From NCBI GenBank assembly GCA_028455995.1, contig JABELC010000013.1, positions 372,001 through 436,000 of the forward strand: DNA of 64,000 bases. Reading direction: 5' to 3'. The first letter of the stretch is position 1; each line of letters opens with the position of its first letter. The position numbers and the translations under genes are program-made. Positions 45,707-58,391 of this stretch are shown piece by piece. The notes under the pieces are model-generated. The model searched no databases. It had not been told where the DNA came from and saw only the letters and a list, made by a program, of their open reading frames with translations. This DNA is from Scleromitrula shiraiana (taxonomy: Eukaryota > Ascomycota > Leotiomycetes > Helotiales > Sclerotiniaceae).

Positions 45707-47600
45707 ATGTCGAGCAATATGAAACTGGACATCGACAACCCTGGTTATGAACCTTTTTGGTCGGACAAATGCGAGTTTAGATATCTAGAGTTAATACATT
45801 ACCCTTCTCTTTCCCAACCAGCTAAGCGATCGGAGGGTGATTTGGATAATGAGAGTTCTCTGGATGCTTGATTAACAAAGGTAAGTTCATTAATTTACCA
45901 TTATCATTCAGTAAACAGTGTGAGATTTACTAATATGCGACCTGGCTATTGACGGCAAGCCGCCTGAAGGCGATTTATGTATTCTGTATAGTTCCCAATA
46001 TTCCACTTATTCTGATTCATATAACTTACCACAAACAGCATAGGGGAAGGCTGGCGTAGATGTGATTGTCCTGGATGTCCATGCTTAGTACGATCTCTAC
46101 CATGTAATAAATCCTCATATTCAAAGATATCGTCGGTTTCATCTCTTCCTAACAATCTCCTCTACATCCACGCCGGAGACGGGACACAATCCTTCAAAAC
46201 CACTGCAAAAAACTCTCAACATGAGCCATTGACAACCTTGACATTCAAGCTCGGAGCCGCGAATTCAGCGATGGACCTCCTAGCCTTGACTCACAACCAC
46301 ACTACCCGTATGACTACAGGAATCTTCCTTGTGGAGAGGAACATCAATAATGTTGATCCTTCACTATTTTTCGTTGATTCTTACCTGGGAAGAGTTCAGC
46401 CTTGGTATTTTGTTCAGTTATACCTACGTGCTGCTGTTGAGATTTTGGCTGCAGACGTCCATACTACAGGACTTAATCTAGATGAAGTACCAGAATCTCC
46501 TGCTGGCCATGTTCAAGTTGCTCCCGAGTTAGATGTATTTAAAATTAGCTTCGTTGATATAATTCTTAATACAGGCACCATCGGGAAAGACCTGGCTGAG
46601 CATCTCTTTTGTAACAAAATATTAATGCGGGCTTTAAATATCTTTAGCGAATTAGAAATCGATGAAAATCAAGCAACTGAAGATTTGAGAGATCAATGCA
46701 GTCATTTGATGTTGGAAATCGAACTTCGAAAGTCAAGAATGAATGATATACTATCTGTGGTATGTAGCTATCTTGATGCCATCTTCTACTTTCTTATATT
46801 TAAACTGATTTTATAGATCCCACAAGTCCAAGCAGAAAAATCAGCCTGGCGTGCTATCCTTCAAACGGAAGCGTCCATGGACATCGCGAAAGCAAGCAAG
46901 AAGGATAGCGAGATAATGAAAACCATAGCCATCTTAGGCATGGCGTTTCTATCGGGTACCTTTATTGCAGTGAGGCAGCTTGTTAATACTTGTGACTATC
47001 ACGGCCATCTAATCTTTCTATTGCCCAATAACATCAAAGCACTCCAAAATGCACTACGCCAAAGATCTCAAGAGAGACTCTGTTGTGGATCAAGAAGCTC
47101 AATTGCATGCTAGTGTGAGCAAATGAGACCTCGCACTTGACTAATTGATTTACTTTTCATCTCTCCATATTTCAAGATCGCCCTTTCTCAAACCTTTGTA
47201 CAGTTGCTAACTTTCAGCGAAATCAGTTTTCGCAATGCCAGTACTTACGTGGACACCTGATGACTCCATGATAACACAAAAAGGTTTTGGATATTACTGA
47301 GCTGTCACGATCCCGTTAACGTTATTAACACTTAGGGTTTGGGGCGTGAGCACGATGATTTCGCAGCGTAATCAAGGGGTATTGACTGATGATATTGATT
47401 TGGAAAATCTCTCTAACAGTAGTCAGAAGTCTCCAGGGGTATCAATCAATGATATCGATCTTGAGAGTCTTTCAAGTAGCAGCCGGAGGACTTTGAAGGG
47501 TAGCAGACGAGCTTCGCATGATAGTGGAAGAGGATCTTCATCAGGAACACCGAGGTCTCTACGCAATAGTCGAAGGACTTCGTATAATAGTGGAAGATGA
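45707..47600 (+). pseudogene. Decayed CorA-like fungal membrane protein
   Basis: Fragments in order: FWSDKCEFRYLELIHYPSLS (exon-like, 45707-45868), IDGKPPEGDLCILYSSQYST (about 45952), EGWRRCDCPGCPCLVRSL (about 46050), a long open block 46060-46758, then IPQVQAEKSAWRAILQTEAS after a 58-nt intron (46759-46816). The membrane part reads MKTIAILGMAFLSGTFIA, FAMPVLTWTPDD and AVTIPLTLLTLRVWG. This is the C-terminal two-span arrangement of fungal CorA-like proteins. Lesions: TGA at 45869-45871, a frameshift near 45938, no frame-preserving splice between FIA and FAMP, and TGA at 47298-47300 exactly where the motif YYW-AVTIPLT needs Trp. The long intact central block suggests recent loss. CorA proteins carry divalent metals; many fungal relatives have no known substrate. 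Confidence 0.75.
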
Positions 47601-47660
47601 TCTTTACTGGGGACACAGATCTCACTGCAACAGTCGATTGACTTCGAATGATAGTCGCCG
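47507..47660 (+). repeat. Imperfect ~65-nt tandem repeat at the tail of the CorA-like pseudogene
   Basis: Three diverged copies can be aligned on the word CTTCG at 47512, 47578 and 47642 (spacing 66 and 64 nt). Copy 1 encodes SRRASHDSGRGSSSGTPRSL. Copy 2 carries a TGA where copy 1 has GGA, and the copy 2-3 interval is two bases shorter. Confidence 0.75.
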
Positions 47661-48194
47661 AAGTATTACACCAATCAACAATCCTGACACCAGGCTGGAG
47701 AGTCAATTCAAGGATCCTAAGGGGTTTTCTATTGTTTGATCTTCATTTCCATCGGAATGGTTTTTATGATACTTTTTTGTAATTGCTCAGAGAAAGAGAT
47801 TCACTTGATCGACTTTATGGAAGACAGGCCTCCATCACTTTACTTGTACCTATTGATCAACTGATGAATTAAATACAATGTTGAGGAGTCAACTAATCTC
47901 TCTCATCAATTTTCTATCCCTACGTCATTTAATCTCTATATACCAACACACTCCAGTGTATTGCATTAACCAAGCATCGGAGGATTTGCATACTATGAGC
48001 CTACACTCTGTGCCTACTTAGGCATATATAAAAATCAATAATAAGTCGAAGCTTAATTTAATCACCATCATGATGCACAACACAATCAACAAGATCAAAT
48101 CATAAAAGTACACCGTGGTATTGATCTATGTAACGTCAATATTATTTGAATCTTATATTCATGCCACCCTTCCTTTTCCTTCCTCTTGAGCTTC
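47601..48194. other. Intergenic region, no gene seen
   Basis: It contains the end of the pseudogene tail repeat and the 3' flank of dis3, which ends at 48195 on the minus strand. Composition is ordinary. Confidence 0.5.
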
Positions 48195-51100
48195 TCAAAC
48201 ACCAATACCACTTCCGCCCCCAACCAACTCAGCCCTAATTTTCCTCTTCCCCGTACTCTCTTCCCTAATATCACTAATCCTCACTTTCACCTTGCCAAAC
48301 AACTCTACCTTCACGCTCCTGCTCCCCTTAGTAACTAGTGTGTAATTTTCTGGGTCAAAGACGCCCTCTGGCTCCGGTTCGGCAAGATCCCTCAATCGAA
48401 TCAAAGACTCGATACCAAACCTGGGGACAAAAACCACAAATCCATTACTGAAAATCTTCATCACAAAACCCTCCTCCTCAACAATACGTCCCTTAAGTGC
48501 TTGACCAACATAATATTCAATCGAAGCACGACCCGCCTGTTGTGCATTACGATGTCTTACGTTAATATTCTTGCAAACAGACTCGAGTTTTCCCTTGCTG
48601 CGAACACTAGCCGCAATAGGTTCATAGTCAATCGCAGCAGCTAATTGACGATGAGCGACGAGATCAGCATATCTTCGAATGGGCGATGTAAAATGAGTAT
48701 AAATCTCTGAAGCGAGACCATAATGACGGAATTCGGGATAAGCTTGAGTACCGGAACAGAAATATTCAGCCGACATCATGCAGCGAGTAGCCATGATACG
48801 AACGAGGGTATTAAAAAATGGCTCGTTTGAATCGACACATGTATCAAGGGAATCGGCGAGTTCTCTTGAAGAGCCGACACGAAGTTCCAGACCGCGTTTG
48901 ACTTTAAGTTGATTGGCTAGTTCTTCAAAGTTTGTTTTTGGCGGGGCGCCGTGTCGACGGAGCATGGCTGTTTGGGGGAAGGCGGAATAGATTTTTGCGG
49001 CTACACTGGTGTTGGCGAGAAGCATAAATTCTTCGACCAATGACATGGTATCTAAATGTTTCTTAGTCTTGATATCGATTGGATCCGATGTTTCAGATTC
49101 CATCTCTACTCTAACCTCTGGCGAAGAGAGACTCAAAGCTCCGGCGTCCATACGCTTCTGTTTGAATTTTTTGGAAAGCATGAGAAGTGTACGAATAGCG
49201 GTAGTAAGTTCATCTTGCTGAGAAGCATCATCAACCCTAATTTGGGCCGCTTCATAACTGAATGCCTCTCGTGATTTAATAACCGATTTGGTGTACTCTG
49301 CATTTACGATTTCTGCGTCGGGTGTAATTTCCCATATACACGAAAAAGCATATCTCTCGACATACGGTTTCAGAGAGCATAAGTCTGTTCCAAGTAACAT
49401 GGGTAACATATCAATCCGCTTATCTACTAAATAAACGGTTGTGCCTCGTATACTTGCTTCTGCATCCATTGCATTATTAGGCTTAACGAAATGTGAGACA
49501 TCTGCAATATGCACACCCACTTCGTAGTTACCATTGGGCAGAGGTCGCGCATGCAGTGCGTCATCAATATCTTGACAGCCTATTGGATCAATACTGCAAA
49601 TTTGAAGACCCCGAAGATCGCGTCTGTCTTTCCAACCAGGATCGTCCACACTTGCAGGGACTTTCCAATCGTGACCTTCCACTGGTAGACAATCCAAGAC
49701 TGTCTTAGGAAATGGACGGTATTGTACATCGTATTCTAAAAGAAGAGCTTCGGTCTCGGCACCTTTTGTCTCTAGTTCTCCGAGAGATCGAACAAAGTGA
49801 CCAACAGGGTATCTGGAATCTCTATCCCAAGAGTCGATAGTAACTAAAACCCGCTTTCCTAGAAGTTCACCCGCTTGTCGCGTTCGAACACGAATTTTAG
49901 GGATCCGCTTGTCCATAGGAATAAGAAACACGGTTTGTTGCTTGCGTCCTTGTTTTACTGATTGACTAACAGATGATTCGTCCACATGACCAACATATTG
50001 TCTCCAGTTGCGCTTTACAACGCCGACCACTCTAGCAGTCGGTTGAGGGCGATTTTCCGTGCCTTTACTGTGGGTCCTTTTTACTTCCTCTTGTAATGCG
50101 CGTCGTTCTCTTTCAGTAACAACAGCCTCTCCTTCGTCTGCATCAGCATTCTCATCCTTGTTTAAGGTTTCTTCTTCAATGATCTTTGTAGATGGCTCTT
50201 TCCATTGATCTTTCGGAAGTATCTCAATGACAACAACATCCCCCTGTACAGATCTATTGATATTCTCTCTGCCTAAAACAAGTAATGATTTGTCAAAAGC
50301 GGGAACATGTACAGAACCCTCTAAATAGTTGTATGGCGAAACGTTGAAAATACCCTGATGTAACGTGCCGTTCTTTACTCCAGTCATCATCTTTGAGACA
50401 GAGAAATATTCCTGATATAGATTCTCTGAGGCCTTCGTATCTCTGAGTTCTCGACCCTCCTTCGCCGCACTAATCATATCCAATAACTGATCGGCGTTTT
50501 CTAAACCACTAACATAGTCCCTCAAGGAGCATGCTTGGATTCCATCCTCCTTTGCCTTCCGCAGATTCTCTCTGTCATCACTAAGCATTACCACAGCCGG
50601 TGTCTTTTTTGAGCTTCCCCGTGCAGCTTTTACAGCCTCCGAAATATGTTCGCTATACCATTTTACAGCGCGTCTAACAGCCCTGTCATTCCTATCGTTG
50701 ATCGACTCCCCCGTCTCCCTGACCACATAAGTTTCAAGGCGGAAATCATTGAAGAAAACATAAAACCGTTTATCTTCACTCTTCGTAAGACCAATTAAAC
50801 GATTGTAAAGCGGTAGGGATCTATTCCTCAGCTCTTCGAGAACAGTTTGTAAGATGACGACATCGTAGAAGGCCGAAGCTTGTTCGAATAGGTCGAGCGC
50901 GTTGAGTAGTGCATTGGTATCTGGGATAAGGTAATGGCCTTGGGGGTATGCTTTCGTTCCAGCTGGCTTCTCGGATAGAACGAAGGGTGGCACTGCATTG
51001 GAAGTGTTAGACCTCTACCAAGATACATGCAGAGAAGTAATTAAACTTACCGACGCCAGCTGCATCTGGTGGCGCAGTTTCAAGGCAGCTGGTGCAGAGC

Positions 51101-51246
51101 TTCGATGAGCAGGGTATATCTTGGCGAAGATACAATTCTCGAACAATCTTTTGAACTTTGCCACTTTTGGTAGATCTCACATATACTTTGCTTGATATAT
51201 TTGATGAATATGAATCAGAGCCCAAGGATCTTTTTAGACTCGTCAT
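48195..51246 (-). CDS. dis3: Exosome catalytic ribonuclease Dis3/Rrp44, two exons
   Basis: Exon 1 is 51246-51051, the intron 51050-50993 (58 nt, GTAAGT donor, ATGCAG acceptor), exon 2 50992-48195; 997 residues, as expected for fungal Dis3. The N-terminus has the CR3-type cysteines (CSSKLCTSC), then the PIN endonuclease domain (GHYLIPDTNALLNALDLF, LQTVLEELRNRS, VMLSDDRENL). Cold-shock domains follow (VHVPAFDKSLLVLGRENI, RVVGVVKRNWRQYVGH). The RNB exonuclease domain has the catalytic Asp cluster in SIDPIGCQDIDDALHARPL and HFTSPIRRYADLVAHRQL. A C-terminal S1 domain closes the protein. It is the processive 3'-5' nuclease of the nuclear and cytoplasmic exosome. The acidic/Lys stretch at about residues 340-380 is a usual linker. 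No odd features. Confidence 0.97.
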
Positions 51247-53600
51247 ATTGGCTGAATTGGAAATTTGTTCGTTTGAGATGATTTCAATGTCAAACGGTTC
51301 CGAGAAATTGTAAATTTCAGCATAAGAAGTTTAGACGCGCGTTTGTATGCGTTTATCTCAGCTTTCTTGTCTTATCGGATGTTAGGCGATACGATAAGGT
51401 TCATCCCAAGGATGAAACATTACAACATATGAGATATCTTACACTGGACACACCATTCAAGCCAAAACTCTTGGTCATATCAGATTTCAGAAATTTTAAT
51501 TAAATCACTATCATAAACGGTCTTCTGCTCGATTTTTTCAGATACATTGCCGTCATACTCAAAGCAAATCTAGTATATTGTCAATCTAAGACTTCATTGC
51601 ATTCAGATTTCCTCAAGATAACAAAGTGGACCACAACCCCAAGGAAAATATCTCAAATGGTTCAAGTGACCCAAATTCAATGCCTCTTACCCCTCCCATC
51701 AAATGTCGTGCCCAAATTCCCTTATCGAAACTATACGTCAAGATACACACATTCTCTCACACCCACTCTTCACAATCCACATCCACAACCTTTCCCGATA
51801 ATGCACAGCGACCGTTTCATATGCGATATGCGAAGTGCGATATACGATATCATTGTGTATGTGATGTTGTATTAGTAAATTGCTATTGCTATTTTTGAAA
51901 CAAAAAGGCAATGCAAATCAACTTTTATAGCTTCATTTTGGTATCACTTGACTTCCAATACCCTGGAATCAGGTATGTATCTCGTGGCGTTTGGTACATT
52001 TCTATCTATTATGAGTCACTTTATTCTGGACCTACAAAGCTGTGTCTTAGATTTTTTCGGCACGAAGTTTATCGTCTACTTACAACATACACACGCCTAC
52101 TACATGATACATGCTCTTATGCAATCCAGCAGCCCGGTCGAGAAAGAGGGAAAGCAAAATGAAACGAAAATTTGAATTAGATGACAGAGAATGCGAAATA
52201 TGTTGCATAGTGTCTTAGTTTTCTAACTTTCTATACGGAAGTACGTATTAGGTTTTTGAAACGAAATTTATTTGGTGGGGTAGATAGATAGTTCTAGTTC
52301 TAGTTCTTGATGTGGAACGTCTTGAAAGAGGGTCCAGCCAGTTCAAGCCAGTCCAAACCAAAAAGAGCTTCACCAAAATCAAAATGTGAGTGATTGCAGA
52401 AGATCTCCCGCCCCGCATCGCAGACATGGTCGACCAGCCGCCTCCCACACCACATATCGTACATACCACGCATACATTACATACGTACATACATCATTCG
52501 AATGCCGATTCTGCCTGCGGGAGAAGGTCTGATAGAACTAGAGGCGCTCAACGAACATTCAAAAGAGGGTGTGCGCGGTATGTGTAAAAATATTTGTGTG
52601 TGTGGAGTGTGGCAGAAACATACTACATAGCCACATTTCAAGCATTATAAGACTAACTAAGCAAACACATTCGAAGATTTCTATGCTCTGAGGCTAGAGC
52701 TTTTTCCTGCAAGTTTTTTCTTCATTGTAACCATCCATTAGCGCCTGATCTTTGCCGAAACAAAAGATATGCCACACGGGCAGCACCCCTCATATCAATT
52801 CCGACAGGGGGCCATTTTTATTATTTTCATCCACTCCACAAAAATCACCGAACTAAAATGTCTTGATTTTTTAAAGCTAGCATCTATCATATGATCCTAT
52901 GACCTTATTAGTGCTATGCAAGCGCGGCTCTGCCCGCTATCATTGCACCGAGCGCTATAAAAATAATAAATAAATAAATGGGACTTGTAGATCTGCCGCG
53001 TTCAATCACATAAGTTGGAGATCCATAATATGTATGTATTCACCGCCGTTCAAGTCATCCGTACCCTTAAGAACATGGGCAAAACATGCCAATTTAACCA
53101 ATTAGAAAGCTCAGCAACAGGTTTTTGGACGGACAGGGGCCCTCGGAGGTCTGCAAATAATCCTAAATGACGGAAACATTTTTTTGTTCTACATATGTAA
53201 GCTAATTCTAGCGCGGCAGATGTAGAAGACTATGTAGTGCCGGATTATAATGTCTTGATTTTGATACAGTACAGTCATGGAGTAAAGCACCTACTAGGTA
53301 TCTTTCGAACTCTCTTCATCGCGAAATCGACAGAATTAGAAAATGATAGGCGCGAACTCTCATTCTCAGCCTACCTTTCGCAGCGCAAAAAGGAAGGTCG
53401 TAGACAGATACCATGATGACTGGCATTTGTTGTGAAAATTAGCAAATCAAAATTCAAAAACTCATCACCAAGTACACTTCGCCGCCACTCGCTTTGTCAT
53501 ATAAAAATATAAGAGGAATCGAGTAATGATCATCGCGGCGAAGCTGGGTATCGTATCTAGCCTAGCCTAGCCTAGGTTACGGAAGGAATCGAGGATGGAG
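51247..53600. other. Gene desert, left part; no gene seen
   Basis: The first bases hold the dis3 promoter. Several 70-90-residue frames occur at 51597-52630 on both strands, but they overlap each other and show no domain or splice support. Sequence around 52740-52960 (GCCACACGGGCAGCACCC, GCGCGGCTCTGCCCGC) looks like a different, more GC-rich patch of possible repeat origin, without recognisable protein motifs. Confidence 0.45.
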
Positions 53601-54875
53601 AGCTAGGATTCTGACGAACAGATGAAATACTTACAGGGCAGGATAAGACAGGGCAGGGCAGGGCGAACAGACGAAATCCTACTTACTCTTATTTCTTCGT
53701 ATGCCGAAAAAATCTCTACATGATCCTGGAAGAAAACGGATGGAAGTGAAAAATTTTCTTTCCCCGAAAGACATTGCGCCGCAATCGTTGATATCTTGTC
53801 TTGTCTCGTCTCGTCTCGCCTCAACTAGTCTTTCTACGCCTCTGATCATTCAATCCGTCATGAATTCGCAACTGCGACATGATTGGCCGCGAAACATTGC
53901 CAAACCAAATGTTTGTTGACCAATGGAATGCCTAATGAGAAGCCTGGTTGAAAGCCGTGAATGTCATGACTATTATGACTACTGATTTCTCCTGACGGCC
54001 AATACAACATTGGTTCCTTGACCACTTGGTTTGATTTGCCGTACGAAACTAAACTTCTCACAGAATGGAAGTTGTATTCTGATCGATCGATCAGTGCTGT
54101 TTATTGTAAGTATATAGAACATTCTGTACATCCAGGGTTCATTGGCATAGCATACATATATATATACATACGCAGTACCTAAATGCCGGGACATATTCTA
54201 TTTAATTCACTCGTTAGTTAATTAGATAGATGAAATCTTGATTTGATTAGTTGCAGCATCAGCACTAATCACACACAGTACTACTCTTTTGAGTAACTAG
54301 ATGGGCTATAGATATTGGTTTCTAAAACTTGGAGACTACATACAGTGCTTACCATACATCTACGTTGTGTCAACGTGTCATATATATATTTATCTACTCA
54401 CATACATATATATATATCTTGTCTGTCGGAAAATATTCATACATTTATTCTTTCACACAGCATAACATGTTCTTACCGAGTACGTACTGTAAATAAGTAT
54501 TTTATTTCATAGCAATGGAAATTCCAATCCATCCAACCCAGAAAGAAAGAAAGAAAAAAAATAAAACAAATAAATAAAGAAAAAAAAAAAGAGCACGCAG
54601 GATATTGGCCGATTCGCCTTGCTCGTCTCGCCTGTCCATACGAACAACAAACATTATAAACCCCAATCAAGCGAGAAACATGTTCAAAATGTTGAAAAGC
54701 CGCAGATAGTACTCAAATAGGAAATATAAAAGCGAGATTTCCAATCTTGTTTCGATTTGGCAATATGTATCGTGTGTAAGTGGAATGGAGAATGAAAAGA
54801 GAAATAAATGTACGGGGATACTGCAGGCTGATCTCATCTGTAATGTAATCATAGATATATATCCTTGAAGGGGAA

Positions 54876-54934
54876 AATAAAATAAAATAAAATACAATGA
54901 AATAAAATGAAATAAAGTGAAATAAAATAAAATA
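54876..54934. repeat. (AAAAT)n-like pentanucleotide tract
   Basis: About eleven units of AATAA/AATGA-type pentamers with single-base variants occur in the desert downstream of dis3's promoter side. Confidence 0.85.
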
Positions 54935-55075
54935 GTTGTGAATCCATGAATTCATTCCCCTTTGAGCTTCCAACCTGGGAGTTTTCGAGTGTCGCCGGTT
55001 GTAGCCCCCGACTTGGATTGGTTTAAATGATATAATAAAGTAATAAACTAGAGTATAATAAATAAATTCTAACCT

Positions 55076-55132
55076 CGCATCGCATTGCATCGCATCGCAT
55101 CGCATAGCATAGTATAGCATAGCATAGAATAT
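55076..55132. repeat. (GCATC/GCATA)n pentanucleotide tract
   Basis: About eleven pentamers shift from CGCAT to AGCAT/AGTAT variants along the tract, a sign of point mutation followed by local re-expansion. Confidence 0.85.
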
Positions 55133-55421
55133 CATCGCGATTAAAACACTAGTTTTCGAATCAAAGGTCATTCTTCTTCCTCTTGTTCTTCTTCCTCTCC
55201 CTCTTCAGTATTCTCTACGAGTAATAGATGTCCTAATGATCAAGTCATTGATTGATTGGTGCCGCACCCGAACTTACAGTAGTTAGTTACAACATTGGCG
55301 ATGGGGGCAATGGCGATGGGTGACTCGAAACGTGCATAACCTGGAACTTCTTTTCTTTCTTCAAGTGATGATGATGATGATGATGAAGATCAATAAAAAC
55401 CAGGAAAAACAAATGCTTGTC

Positions 55422-55440
55422 CAAAAAAAAAAAAAAAAAA
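55422..55440. repeat. Poly-A run of about 18 bases next to a (GAT)n tract
   Basis: A homopolymeric A run follows a (GAT)n trinucleotide tract at 55366-55390. Exact lengths at such tracts are prone to sequencing error. Confidence 0.9.
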
Positions 55441-56340
55441 CAACAATATCGATAAAACCGATGAGTCATCTCCGTGAATTCATAAGGTAGATGGAACGAA
55501 TGTACTGCATATACAACCAGAAATGTATCAACGGCCTACTTCTTCCGAAGAGCAAAGTTACATTTGTTTGGGAAGGAAGATGTCAAAATCTCAAATTCTT
55601 CAAGGTTAGCTTGGTTAGCCAACCCGAACTAGCCTGGCCTGATCCGATTAGATCGAATGGGATATAGGGGAAGCGGCGCTTATTCCAATTCCAATCGAAC
55701 ACCGCTCCGAAAAGTAACTCTTAAATTTTTTTGGGGGGGGGGAGCATGGAAGATATTATCCTTTCGTTTCCTTCTTCAAACAAGAAGGGGAAAAAAGCCC
55801 CCAACTTTCCTTTCCTTTGCGCCTGTGCCAGCTGGGTGCTGTGTATGTAAGACTTACGGTACATTTTCTATGCCATGCCTGCCCTGCCGTATGTACCGTG
55901 CGTGGATTGCTGAGCCGTCGGCTTACTGGACTACTTTCCATTTCCCCAAATCCCCAAACCCCATTCATTGATTCCTTCATCCCATATCACTGCATATCAT
56001 ATCTTCAAGACGTTATGCAAGCAAGCTCGCAAGCAAGCAAGCAAGCAAGCAAACTCGTGGGGTCCCGTTTTGACCTGTCCTGTCCGTCATACCCGGCCCG
56101 TCTCTTGCCTCAATCCTCCTATGATTCTCAAACGAATGGCCTTGGAGGAACATTAGGTACTTGGATATTGACCGATGCACGTCGGATGTCTTTAACTTTC
56201 CTTCGAAGTCTCAGTTGATTGTACAGATCAGTATTGTATCATATCTGTATATCTCAAATGTATATCTGTCTGACTTCTATAAGTACCCACGACATGAGAG
56301 TTCACGACATATAAATATAATCTTGCACTGCATTGGAGAT

Positions 56341-56450
56341 ACATACATACATACATACATACATACATACATACATACATACATACATACATACATACAT
56401 ACATACATACATACATACATACATACATACATACATACATACATACATAC
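56341..56450. repeat. (ACAT)27 tetranucleotide microsatellite, uninterrupted
   Basis: About 27.5 perfect ACAT/ATAC units run without a single interruption over 110 bases, followed by two CATACAG units. It is the longest perfect repeat in the window. Long frames through it on both strands are repeat translations, not genes. Confidence 0.98.
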
Positions 56451-58358
56451 AGCATACAGCATACAATAAAACGAGTACAGTAATGTAAATAGCATGTATA
56501 CCTATACAATAGAGATTGTATCAAGTTGAACCTTGAACCATGACATATATTCCCTATACAGTACTCCACTGTGACGAAAGGCAGTTTCTTGCAGTTGTTA
56601 CTCTCGATATGTATGCACATGTATATATAACTGGCGATTGGCGAGGCTATAACGACACCGACATATTTGAAGCATCAAAAATCCATCAGCAATCCTTTCT
56701 TTCCAACATATTTGTGAAGAAAGATACATTCATACTTACTGCAACGATGAATAGATACATCATTCATCCCTTCGAATATCCTTTAATGTTAAAATTACCA
56801 TTTTGGGTAATTGAAGGATGATGGAAAAATCTTATTGGCGGGCAATTTAGGAGCTTTCCCTCATTAAATCATGTATTGGCCAATTAGGGTTTGGATCTGA
56901 GGAAAAGCTAAAGAGATTGGGGGAGAAAATAATAGGACAGAACGAAACCTTGAGGACGTCGGTTCTAGATTTTGGAAAAGATACTTAAAGATACATGATT
57001 ATCCGTACAGTACCTCTTCCTTGCGTCTGGCGCAGCATATTAGATATAACATTTGTACATACCGGGATTATTTTCACAAATAGACAGTTTGTAACAATTG
57101 GAAGGTAAGGTTTGTGTTTTGATAGTAAAAGGAGAAACAAAATAGAAATAATGAGGAGGAGGATGAGGAGGAGGAGAACTGACTAAATGAGTGATGGGAA
57201 AGAGAAAGCAAGGGAAGAAGAGACAAGGTAGTGAGAGAACGAGTGAGTGAGTGATGAACGGGGAACGTCGGCTTTTGATACTACTATGTATGTAGATAGA
57301 TATCATTTGAGAGATCTCCTCCCTCTCCCTTCTTCTTCTTCTTCATCCATCTCTTCTCTTTTTCAACTGGATAAATCTTATGTATCTTTCTCCGAGGGAA
57401 TTTGGACCGATATCACCTAACCGGACTACTGGATTGATCGGAACGACAATAATAACACTGGAATCATCCCATATTCATATCCATATCCATACCGGTATCT
57501 ATATCGCAAAGAAGTAGATTCTTTCGCTTCAAATCGACTAATCCATTTATCCATTCATTCATTCATTCATTCATCCAATCATCCCTTCAAATCGACTAGT
57601 CAAAAGAGTCTGAGTTTTCTTGGTTTATTCTTTCCCCCTTGGATTATTATCGTTGATTATTCATATCCTCAAAGAGAAAAGCCTAGTTAACCAACCAAAG
57701 AAAAACAAGAATATTATACCAATGAACATCTAGAAAGAGAAAAGAAATCAGAGTAAAACATCATCAAAGCTTTATTATCATCCGTTATCTTTATTTATCT
57801 TTACTCTCGAGTACTTTTCTTTCTATTAGTTTTTCTACTTTAGGTAATTTTTTCAAAACTCCCCTCTAAACCCTTCTTCCTTCATTGTACCAAAATCGAT
57901 CTAGCACATTTATTTACTTATTAGTACAACTTTATTCCACGTTTTCCCACGGGTTCGTGCACTGACTATACGGGGACTGTGCAGTGTGCACTCATACAGT
58001 ACGCATGGTTTACGTCTTTACGCACATACATTTTCTTTTCACGCGCAATAATAGTCTATCTATCATCTATTATCCATTATCCATCATCTATCCATCATCC
58101 AGGGTTAAAAACTTTCTTGACTAGGGCCCACTAGCTAGGGTTTAATTTATCTCGGTCAAAGAGGAAAAAAAGAGATCGTGGGGCCGCGCCGGGTCATATC
58201 AAAAAAAAAAAAAAAGTCTAGCAAGGCTCGTGCTTACTTTATCCTTATCCTTATCCTTACCTCTTACCTCTTACCTCTTACCTATTACCTACCTTGATCG
58301 ATTCACCAAATCTCTCCAAAATCTCGTACTGTCCTCTTACAAGTTACAATTTATCCTC

Positions 58359-58391
58359 TCCCCCCCCTTCTCCCCCCCCTTCTCCCCCCCC
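58359..58391. repeat. C7-8/TTCT minisatellite, three units
   Basis: Three blocks of seven to eight cytosines are separated by TTCT spacers. The complementary strand has three long G runs and could form a quadruplex-like structure. Confidence 0.9.

Larger units (their letters stand above)
53601..57299. other. Gene desert, middle part, dense in simple repeats
   Basis: This part carries pentamer, tetramer and homopolymer tracts listed separately, plus ATAT runs (54150-54170, 54380-54418). An acidic-looking minus-strand ending (NTEEGEEEEQEEEE near 55213-55165) is preceded by splice-like signals, but joining the neighbouring exon produces an immediate stop, so no gene is called. Confidence 0.45.

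Noticed and set aside
45869..47300. Idea that UGA is read as tryptophan, since several broken frames have TGA in place of TGG
   Set aside because: Intact genes here use TGA as a normal stop (for example vps9, sem1), and the broken genes also carry frameshifts and TAA. Ordinary pseudogene decay explains it.
51597..52630. Several overlapping 65-92-residue frames in the desert
   Set aside because: They overlap on both strands, show no conserved motif or splice pattern, and have start contexts no better than chance.
55165..55300. Acidic C-terminus-like ending (NTEEGEEEEQEEEE) with a GTAAGT donor just upstream, minus strand
   Set aside because: Joining the flanking frames at the available splice sites gives an immediate stop, and the upstream exon has no start or domain.
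56161..56620. Open frames on both strands through the ACAT array
   Set aside because: They are translations of a tetranucleotide repeat, which is open in all frames by chance.
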